Of a DNA stretch of 64,000 bases, positions 25,101 to 37,100 are shown in pieces; the first letter of the stretch is position 1, and every line of letters starts with the position of its first letter. Source of the DNA: Sipunculus nudus (taxonomy: Eukaryota > Annelida > Sipuncula > Golfingiida > Sipunculidae). Where the stretch lies: NCBI GenBank assembly GCA_026874595.1, contig CM049314.1:53305812-53369811 (forward strand). The letters run 5' to 3'. Under the pieces are notes generated by a model that saw nothing but the letters and a program-made list of their open reading frames with translations, was not told the origin of the DNA and made no database searches. The translations under genes were made by a program, and so were the position numbers.

Positions 25101-28100
25101 TCTGTGTGACACTTGTATTGGTGTACTTACTTGATGCTGTCTGTGTGACACTTGTATTGGTGTACTTACTTGATGCTGTCTGTGTGACACTTGTATTGGT
25201 GTACTTACTTGATGCTGTTTGTGTGACACTTGTATTGGTGTACTTACTTGATGCTGTCTGTGTGACACTTGTATTGGTGTACTTACTTGATGCTGTCTGT
25301 GTGACACTTGTATTGGTGTACCTACTTGATGCTGTCTGTGTGACACTTGTATTGGTGTACTTACTTGATGCTGTTTGTGTGACACTTGTACTGGTGTACT
25401 TACTTGATGCTGTTTGTGTGACACTTGTATTGGTGTACTTACTTGATGCTGTCTGTGTGACACTTGTATTGGTGTACTTACTTGATGCTGTCTGTGTGAC
25501 ACTTGTATTGGTGTACTTACTTGATGCTGTCTGTGTGACACTTGTACTGGTGTACTTACTTGATGCTGTCTGTGTGACACTTGTATTGGTGTACTTACTT
25601 GATGCTGTCTGTGTGACACTTGTATTCCATGATGGTATTAGGAGGAAGGTTCAGGACACGCTTCAAGGTGTCTCGTATCCGGGATGTGGTCACCTGGTCA
25701 TTTGCCGTCTTGTTCCACAGAGATAATATATCTTCCTGTAATTCAGATTATAACTGCTCAATGGAGGGACATAAAAAGGAAACTTCTTTCAAATCTTTTA
25801 GAACATATTGCCCAAGTATAATTTCATTCATTGCCTCAGACACCCTCACTGAGACTTTACAAAAGCAAATGAAGATATAATGACTGACCATCACTGAGCT
25901 GACCAAGATTATGGCTGTGATTATTAACTTCATGAAAATTATAAACATGTTGGTAGCCTGAGAGAACATAATTATCTGTGAAAATATCCCCCATAGTAAC
26001 CAAATTTGAAATATAACAAAATCAGGAAAATGTTATTGATAATTTGCAAGGGTTCCTCATACAATATTAACTGTTCTCATGACTAGCTGCAGAATAATAC
26101 TTCTGCAAACTTGAACATGAATAAATTAAGACACAAATCTGAGACTGAGGTCTATCAGTAATATTTAGGAGCAAGGCCACCCATCACAGGTACTTACTCA
26201 TCAGGGATACAGTTCCTACTCATCATAAATACAAACATACTCTTCAGGTACTCACTATAGATACAGACCCCTACTCACTACAGATACAGACCCCTACTCA
26301 CTACAGATACAGACCCCTACTCAGTTACAGACCTGCCCATCAGAGATACAGATCACTTACTGACCACTGTATTCAGTATGATGTACTCACCTGATATCGT
26401 ATTGAGATGACGGCACCACACACCTCCTCTCCCACCATGAACTGTTCTCCCAGCATGGCCAGCACTAAGTTCTCCCAGCACCGGGAAGCCAGGCCTTTCT
26501 TTAACCTGATGATCCATTTACCCCCCGCCCTGTTGGCCATGTCCTGTAACAATGATAAATAACCCAAGATCAGTTACAACCGGGAAATATATTCCACTTG
26601 TAAACCTGGCTGAACAGACTAGTCCAGAACACATGAACACTAGTAGCAAGTAAGACCCTAAAGTGACATGGCAGAGCTGAAGGAAGGCCACAGACACTAC
26701 TGTAGACCTGCGTAGGTCCCTATAATTTTGTCTGTTTCTGATTTTGCATAAATATACCCCAAGTAAAAGCAACCCCTATTCTTTTACTCTGTTGACCCTA
26801 TGTCCAGCTTCCCTGTTGCTGCCATGACCAGTTCCAGTAATTCACAATAATAACTACAGGTGGCATCTGTGTGCTCAATTATAGGGACCTGTAAAATCTG
26901 TACTGCTGCCACCTAGCACCGACTGGAAATCCAGTCGGTAACCCTGATGGGGCTACACTGACCACAGGTCTTGTGTCCTGTGATTAATGACTCTACGGTG
27001 ACACCCTGTGGCACCCCTGATGCAGAACAGAAGTCCAGCCCCTTCACAGCCATGTGGCCTGTGAGGTCTTGTGTAAACACTGCACCAGTAGGTGACTGTA
27101 TCAGTCACACATGAACAACTGAGCAGTTCACTATATAGCTGCAATTTTTGCAGCTTTATTGATATGTGGATATAAGAAATGAAGAAACGTCAGCTTGAAA
27201 TTTTGCAGTACTTTGCATAAAGTAAAGACTGTATCCTGTGTGCTCCTACTGGGTCTAGAAAATCCCTTGTATAGGAGTTGATGCCATATTTGTTTGAAAA
27301 CTTACACAAGGAAGCGCATTCAACACAGCCAGGACATTGTATGGTTATTGTCTTAACCCCTACCCCTAAAATATGAGATAGTTTGCATCATGAACTTCCA
27401 AAGCCATGGGTGGAAGAAGCCTACAGCACTCAAGGAATTTTCATTATCCCACTAGCTTGCGATTTTTAGGTGTCCTTTACCCATTTCAAGGTGTTCCAAA
27501 CATATAAATAGGGCAAACGCCATATAAATCTTTTTTTTTTTTGCAAAACTAAATACTAAATTTCAAAACCTGGAGTGACTTTACACCAGTATGAGGACAA
27601 TAATAATTAATTGATATTATTATGAATCAACATTGCATAATTTTTACACAAATAGAATTGGAAGAACATTACTATATTATAATTACTGTTTTGCTCCAAG
27701 GTAATAATATATAATATTTCTGAGGCCATTTTGTATCCTCTACCGGTAATCCTGATTTTATTTCCCTAAAAATTAACACTTGTGCATGTATAACAAAGGC
27801 ATGCATGTTTATGACTTTTTATTGAATTTTAATAATTCTTTTGATACTTCTTCTGTATATCAGAATGTATACCATTTATAGAAAGTCAAATATGCCAGGG
27901 TTCGGTGTTGATCAAATGGCATTTTTGGAGCAGTTAATTTGGAATATTGAAAATACAAATGAAAAATTCGCCAGATTGTAAGAGACAAGATAGTTAAAGC
28001 GTATATTAATACAAAGCGGCAAAAAAATAAAGGAGGTACAGGTGAAATATTGACATTTTGAGAGGCAAGACTTAAAACAGATAACTATATAGGGCAAAGG

Positions 28101-31100
28101 CACTAAAGAACAATGATCAGTGCTTAAATTTTAAAAGCATTATAATAGCGTACATACATGTTATCTTTATCCTGGGGATATTTAACATTATCTTTAAATT
28201 CTATGAGTTAAAGAAATCAAGTGAACCTAGACCATGTATGCTGTTATTTTCTTGTACCTGAAGTTATGAAACAAAATAAACTATAATGTTGGTAAAGCTG
28301 GTATTTGTCACTGACACTTCAATTAGTTATTTCGGATAATTTTGGAAACACTAGAAGAGGCCTGTATGCCTAAGTCTCAATTACTTACAACACAAGTTTT
28401 CATTTAATTGAATAGTTTATCACAGAAGTAGAAGTTGATATGTTCAACCTCTGCCTTAGTTCTATTGAAAAAAGTAATGTCAAAGGTTAAAACCCATTAA
28501 TTAACCAAATATGGCATAAATACCATATTTAAATGCTATATCTTATCTTATACTTATAAAAGGATTTCAGTCCACCTGTGTTCGCAAAGTTTTCTGAAAC
28601 CGCATTGTGTATGATACTGTGCTATACCTCATTTTAAAGGTTATTGTCCCGTCAGTGACATGGCCGATTCATGAATAAATAATTTTTAATTTACACATCA
28701 TTTTGAGTGTTTTTGGCTGTTTTCTGATAAAAACGAACTGCCTTCGACAAAGACCGGATTTTCTCTGCAGTCACCTAAAGCACAGAATTAAGCCAATTTA
28801 AGGGCTTCCATGCATATGAATAACCTTGCTTTCAAAGACGGATTTATGCATGTTTGTGCTGACATTTGACAAAGGCTCTGACCCATGTGTGTGGTCAGTC
28901 AATGTGAAAAAAAAAACATGACTCTAGCTCGCTTTACGAAAAGGAGGGGTTTAACCCAGGAGGAGTAAAGACAAAACAAGGTCCCCAATTCGGGACATCC
29001 AGGCTTATTTCGGCAGATACACATGTCGCTTGTCGAATACCCATATTCTAGTTTCTTTATGGAAATCAAAGAGTACCCAGTGAAAACATCTGATCCTTAA
29101 TGAAACAAATTCCCATTTCCACATGCTTATTCTTTTGTAATGCAAGTGTAGTGTCAGATGAAACCTCAAATAATGAATAGAGGACCAGGCCCATTAAACA
29201 AAGTGCTCATAACCTCTGTGTGAGTGTCCTTGGCCTTTTATGTCACATTCTTATTAAATTCATACAAATGAATTGCTTTCTAGATTGTTCTGAAAAATAT
29301 TATGTTTATATGTCAATATTTAATTAAGTTGTGATTACGGCACATGAAAATGAATGTTTTTTTTTCTGATTTTATCAGCTGTATCCTAGATTCACTAGAT
29401 TCACTGCAGTGATGTTTGTATAATTAGTTTTTGTTCAAATTGTTTAGTACTTGCATTGTTCATATATACATGTCACACATGTACTTGAAAAGTAATGGTC
29501 CAGCATTGATGCATTATACCTGGTGTACATATTCCATTGCACAAGTTTGCATTAGGCCTGTAGGCCTTGTTACACTTGTATGACATTTAGAAGGGCATAT
29601 GATAAACCAAATTATAGCTAAATTTATGAGCATATGTGTGATGGACTCCAAAGGAAAAATTACTTGACTGGTTGAAATTTTTGGGAAACGTAACCACATA
29701 CCTCTCTTCAATTTTATCAAAAATCGGTTGCGTTTCAAAGCATTCACCGAAATTGAGACAGATGGTATAAAACAAGCAATGAACTACAGTATTTAATGTT
29801 TACTTTTCCTCAAGGAGCAACTTTTGAGAATTGTGTATTGAAACATTCTAAGGAATATTCTAACTTTTGAGCCCTCTAGCAAGACTTTGAAAAGTCCATG
29901 TTATTTTCGAAAATGAAAGGGGACCGCATTAGTACCGTGTAGGGCTTTTTGGGTGGAAGCGTTTTCTTTAAATGACTAAGAGTTCAGCAGATACAGCTTT
30001 AAAACATAGCTAATACATGTAGTCCAACAAATAATATGGTATTATGTGGTTACTGCAGCATTTGTGTGCTGAAAAGGTTTATGTAGGTTTGTAGCTGATC
30101 AGCATGTTACAGGGCACATTCAGAAATGACATCAACAAGTAATTTTGGGGCCTCCTGCTGACTCTGAATTTTGCAACTTGCAAATAGCAGCACTAGAAAG
30201 GGCATATTCTTAGCTTTCTGTTGTTAATATATAGAACATGCACTTTAGTTTTAAACGGTATTAGAAACCCTGACATTTTGTGAAAATGGACTACCATACA
30301 AAATGTGACTGTGTACAAGATTATGACTGAGACCAGGGTAGCCAGGTCAAGCTGGCAGGGTGTGAATGTTAGTGGGGTGTCACAGCCTTGTGAGAAGGTC
30401 AGTGGAATGTCTTATTAATTGCTCCCTGGGGCGAGCAGATGTAGGGCTATTAAGGCTGACGGCACACTTGCTGCCAGCTCATGCATATTTATATCAGTGG
30501 AAACCCTGCAGACTTTACAGGTCGAGGATTCTCATCTAGTCCTTACCCCTTAGTGATAGTGGGGCCCCCTGGAGAAAGAAAGTAAACTATTTGCACCCCA
30601 CAGAAGGGGCCAATACATGAATTATAAAATGATCACTGAAGATTGATTAATGTGATACAAACAAATAAAAAAAAAAATTATTCCTCGACCTGTTGCAGGT
30701 CTAACACTACTGATACAACCGTGCATGGAGAGCGAGGCTGGTATTCTCTAATATGTGTTGCTGTGCAGATTATATAACACAAAGAACTATAAAAAAGTAA
30801 TTTCCATTTTTTCACATGATATTCATATAATGCATAAAATTTTTGTCTACACCTGCCAATTGCATTCAAATGAAACAGGTGGTTTTAACTTTGAGAAGTT
30901 TTATGGAGGTTTCTGTCTGAAATGGGAGGACTTTCTGAAACATGATTGTAAAAAAAAAGACAAGTCTGACAAGCCAAATGCAAAAAAAAAAATGTTCAAA
31001 TTCCAATGCAGAGGGCCATAAGTAGCTCATTTTTATGAGTAGTGTCTCTCGTAATCTCAAATTGGGGAACAAACAAGTGACCCATGTTTCAAGATGCTCA

Positions 31101-34100
31101 GCTACATTTGTCATGTATACAGGTGATGCATGTATCAATTATTGATGTAATGATTTGGTAAAAAATATCTGTTAAGGAACCTTGAACAATGGGTAGAATG
31201 ACTTCCAGAGTGCTCAAAATCATGTTTTTTGCCCATAGTCCTTAGAAAATAGGTACCTGCAAGATTTTACTAGGAACTCTGCAGATGCTAAGTTAGAAGT
31301 TTTTACATGAAACTGCTATGACTTGTGTCCATCTGACTCATAGGGTTCTTAAATCATCTTGTTTCACACAGCATACAGAATTGCGTCACTTTCACATTAT
31401 TTTGGTTGTCAAAGGAAAAAATTACAATGACCTCCCTTTATATTAAGAAAGACAATAGAGCCAACAGTTAAGATTTGTGACCTGTCTGACTTTCTGGGTA
31501 CTCAAAATTAGGTTTTCTGCTCATGGCTCAGACAATATAGGTCATAGTGACCTAATTTCAGGATTCAAAAGAGACTTAACAGGGACCTCCCTGGATGTCA
31601 TATTACAAGGTTCTAGGTAAAGTAAAGTTTGGTGCCATGCCTGACTGTCTGGATGCCCATAATCATATTTTTCGCTATCAGAGTATAGGTCCTCATGACC
31701 TAATTTCAAGTTTCAAGGACATAATAATATTTTATTTATTAAATGAAATAAAATGCTGTAAAAAAATTTGAAAATATCCGTTTTCAAATGAGCATCACTT
31801 GTATATGATGGGCATATATTGTACTGTGTAATACATGAAAACTGTGACCTGAAACCATTTTATACTGCAGTAAGGAAAAACACATTATGAGCCTGAGAGT
31901 TATATGAAAGGAAACATTTGACCAACAAAAAATGTGTTAATGTTATCAATAAGTCTGTATGGAGGGAGGAAGAGGAGAGAGAGAGTGAGAAAGTAGGAAA
32001 GGGGGAGCATTCAACAGAGCTTACAGGAAAAATGTTGATTCATAATCATTATATATTAAATGATAAACAGAGATGGTCAGACAAAGCTAATCACTGTATG
32101 TCCCATTCTGCTGTGGCAAGAATATAACATATATATCATATAGTTGCTATGAACTAAAAGGCAAGCCCACGGGTTCAATGGCATGGGGGGGGGGGGGATG
32201 AATGGTGAGTTACAACACCTCTGCATATACACACAGGTCTTGGATTTAAGGCAACAGTGCTTACAAGAGGAAAATTTTATTCATAATTATTAAATATTTA
32301 AAGACAGGCAGTGAGGTGGACAAACAAAGTTTGTTTCATATAAAATGAACAAATGTTTGCACAAGATCCTCATTCTTTTCATTACATCTATTTTTTTCAA
32401 GTTTATAAATTTTATACATATGCAATATAATATATATATCTGAATATATAAGTTGATTCACAATTCTAAATTGCATCATCATTTATCCCTAATTCTGTCA
32501 GAAAACAACACATTATGCATACACATGTATTTATTTTTACAAAAATATAATATATATATATATATATCTTATAAATTTGCAAAACAATACATATCTTAAA
32601 ATATAACTTAATTCACAATCTTCAATTTTAAATTGCACCTTTATTTGTCCATAAATTCCTTCATTTATTATCAATTTATGCTTCCTTCTGAGTATAATTA
32701 TATTCTAATTCGTTAAAATTATTTAAAAGGAAATTAATTTCTTTAAAAATGTTACATTCACAGCATGTCATTATGGATAACTCCTTGATTTAGAACAGTT
32801 TTGAACAATGGAATGAAACAGCTTAACAATTAAGGAAATAAATTTAAAACTATAACAATTTTTGCATTATACTTGGGTGTGGGGGGGGAGAGAGGGTAAG
32901 ATGAGAACTAGACATTTCTTGGCACCGCAGGTGCCATAGTATCCCCAGACAATTAGTCCCCCCCCCCTTTTAAGAATAGGCCCCCATCATCAGCAACAAT
33001 TAATATCAGACCACACTCATAGAAAAGGTCACTCTCATAGAAACAGTCATGACCCCAATTTCAATATACATCATCCCATAACCCATGTCTATGTATATGC
33101 ATAATATGAAAGAAATCTGTCCATTAGTTTTTGACTTATAATGCTCACAGTACTGTTAAGTGGCAATGATGGGGGTCTTAACAGCACAAAAACTAGTAAA
33201 AGAATAACAGGTGGCGCCACCTGTTTCCCGTACATGACATTACTATCCAAGATCTTTGATCAAATTGATTTTTGGACCAATCTGTGCATCCCTTATTGAG
33301 ATATTAATGATTTTGTGTATTTTTCACCATATATGGCAATATTCAAAGTCAAGGCCACTCTATTAGGAAAGGTCATGACCCCAATATTTATATACATCAT
33401 CCCATAACCCATGTCTATGTATATGCATAATATGAAAGAAATCTGTCCATTAGTTTTTGACTTATAATGCTCACAGTACTGTTAAGTGGCAATGATGTGG
33501 GTATTAAAGGCACAAAAACACGTAAAAGAATAACAGGTGGCGCCACATGTTTCTGGTACATGACATTACTATCTTCGGTCAAGTTGATTTTTGGACCAAT
33601 CCATGCATCCCTTATTGAGAAATTAATGATTTTGTGTGATTTTTACCATATATCTCATAGAAAAGGTCATGACCCCAATTTAAATAACATTATCCCATAA
33701 CCCATATCTATGTATATTATATATTATAGTATATATTATATATAAACAACTGAATCTTGATTAAATTTTTTATTTGAAAAAAAAAAAGTGTCTAGCTTCA
33801 ACATTTCTCATGTTAAGTGATTAAATATCCTTTCCTAATTTTTACACCCCTGCCACAAAGTGGCCGGGGCATATAGTTTTACCAATGTCCATCCTTCCGT
33901 CATTTCGAAATCAAACAGTTGTACAGATTTTTTTGCAATGCCGGCAGATATTGGCCTGATTTTTGGTGTGTGGGCAGATAATGACCAGTTACAGATTGAG
34001 ATTGCGTTCTGTCCCGGTTGACCTACTTTTGAACGTTTTATGCCTCCTTAACTTTGAAAATTTCATTAAAAATAGAAATTTTCATGACAAATACATATGT

Positions 34101-37100
34101 ACAGACTTTTTTTTGCAATGCCTGCAGATATTGGCCTGATTTTTGGTGTGTGGGCAGATATAGACCAGTTACAGATCGAGTTCCCGTTTCGTCCCAGTTG
34201 ACCTACTTTTGACCGTTTTACGGCTCCTGAACTAAGAAAATTTCATGAAAAATAAAAATTTTCATGACAAATACACATGTACAGACTTTTTTCACAATAC
34301 CTGCAGATATTGGCCTGATTTTTGGTGTGTGAGCAGGTAATGACCAGCTGCAGATCGAGTTCAGGTTTTGTCCCCGTTGACCTACTTTTGACTGTTTGAC
34401 GGTGCTCTAACATAGAAAAACTCATAAAAAAAGTGCACATGTACAGACTTTTTTTCGCAATGCCTGCAGATACGGGCCTGATTTTCGGTGTGTAGGCAGA
34501 TAATGACCAGTTACAGATCGAGTTCTTGTTTTGTCCCAGTTGACCTACATTTGACCATTTGACTGCTCCTGAACATAGAAAGTTTCATGAAAAAATAGAA
34601 ATTTTCATAACAAATGCATATGTACAGACTTTTTCTTCCTCAATGCCTGCAGATACCACCCTGATTTTTTTTGGTGTGGGCAGATAATGACAGTTACAAA
34701 TCGAGTTCACGTTTCGTCCCGGTTGACCTACTTTTGATTGTTTCATGGCTCCTAAACATAGAAAATTTCATATAGGACAGAAATTTTTATGAAGAATGCA
34801 CATGTATGGACTTTTTTTCACAATGCCTGCAGATACTGGCCTGATTTTTGGTGTGTTGCTTGATAAGGACCCGTTACAGATCAAATTTGCATTTTGCCCT
34901 TGTTGACCCACTTTTGACCATATGACACCTCCTGAACTTAAAAATTTTTTCAAAATTTAACAAATGATTATAATTTGCCCCAGGTGGGGGTATTTGTGTC
35001 GTTCTGACACATCTAGTTTTACAAAGTGTATTATGTTTGGGCCCACAACTTCAAGAAATTACACAATACTAACCTTATTTCTGGTATGCACATAGGAAAT
35101 ATATAGAGGAATATTTATATTATATATGATCAAAAAGAGATCAGTGGTTTTAATATTAAGCAGTCTTGAAATGAAACAATGGGTTTTAAATGGAAATTGA
35201 GGTTTTTCTTAATATCTCAAAGGGACGAAGTCATAGTGACCAAATTTTCAGAATGGTAGATATTCGTGAGATCTAACTGTATGCAAAATTTCAGATTCAT
35301 TGATCCAACAGTTTCATAACGTGCCCTGTCAACAGACGTACCCTCAGACGGATGACAGACAAAGGACCATTGCTATAGCTTAGATGACTTATAGTCAGCT
35401 GAGATAAAAAAAAATATAACAAAATACTCAATCTTAACTAATCATGTTGTTAAACACACATAGTATGACTGGCACACCTTTCTTTATCAGTTTATGTGGG
35501 CATATAAATTTTCTGAAATTAAGTATATCACTGAATTAACTCAAGTATTTACCCATAAGTCAATTCAAGTATATTCATTAGTCCACTCAAGTATATTTAT
35601 ACATCAACTCAAGTATATTTATAAGTCAACTCAAGTATATTTATGAGGTCAACTCAGTAAATGAACTCTATCTTAGCAGTAGCAGTGGTATATTTTAACG
35701 GCTGATATATATTACCTCCCACATGGGTCGAATCCCACACTTAAACAGGTGGTAGTCACTGTGCCCAGACAGGTCACTTGGCCGCACCAGGTGATTGTAA
35801 TACCTCCAAAACTGTTCCACCTGAAAAAGTAACAAGTTGCCCATGGGCCATGATGCTCAGCTGAATTCAAGGATCCTTGAACAATGGGTAACATGACTCC
35901 TAGAGTGTTCAAAATCATGCATTTTGCCAATAGACATTAGTGCACAGGTAAGAGTAGGTTTAGATACGTAGGTTAGAGTGACCTTATTCTACATCAAGCT
36001 GCTACCATTTGTGCCCATCTGACATACAGAGTGTTAGAATCATGTTCTTTCAGTTTGCAGAATAGTTCACAGTGACAATATTTCAGGTTTCCAAGAAATT
36101 TTTACAGGAACCTCCCTGGATCTTAATCAAATTAGAAGTTTCTGGGTCTAACTGTAACCAATCATGCAAATCTGTCCTACAGGGTGCTCATATCATGTAC
36201 TTTCACATATCTTGCAGAATATAGGTCACTATAACCTAATTTCAAGTTTCTAAAGAGATTTGCCTCAATGGATGTACAGTAAAAGATTCTAGGTCTAACT
36301 GTTGCAGTCCTGCCCTATTAACAGCCAGACTGCTTCATTTGAAGGTCTTAGAACAGAGAAAAAAATCCTTAAAAAAATAGAAAAAAAGACTGGTGGTGCC
36401 ACTAGTCTGCAGGAACTGATGATACACTCCATGATCAATATACATGCAAAGAATCATCGAGATCAAAGCATTAGTTATTTAGATACAGGGATTTTTGTGT
36501 CAAATTTCTAATTTTCTGTTTAAGCTGCAAAATGCACCCTAATAAAAGTAGGTATGACAACTAAAAATGAAACACATAAAGAGTAGTTTTTTGTGGAATG
36601 AATGGTGATGGAATGTGAATTTGATCACTTACTGATGCAAATGTAGCAACTTGTTTGAGGTTCTGGTCATAGTTCTGAGAAGATGTGGCTTTTCCTGGTG
36701 TCCTCCGAGAAAACCAAAACGTGTACTGAAACTGGAGCTTGTGTTCCCCTGGTCCCACCACTGCTGGCTGAAACATAAAAAAATGTTAACACTATCAAGG
36801 CATTAAGCTTCATATCTAATCTAATCTACAGCAACATACACCAGCCACAAGGCCAAACATGCCAAGTAAGTGGTGCAACAGGCAGCCATGTAACAGAAAA
36901 AGGAAGGATCTCACCAATGTCACATTTCTAACAAGGGACCCATATTTCACAATGGTCAGCTGAATTTGCCTATGAGTAGTGTTGGGACAATATGAGAGAT
37001 ATGAGCTTGGATGTCTGCAGCTTAAACGTGAATGTAGGTGGCGCCACCTGTCATAAAATCAAGAAAGCTGTCCAGAATGTATACACATGCAAAATTTCAG

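Noticed and set aside
22694-25627. CRISPR-like array
   Set aside because: Direct 39-bp tandem copies without unique spacers, inside an intron of an animal gene.
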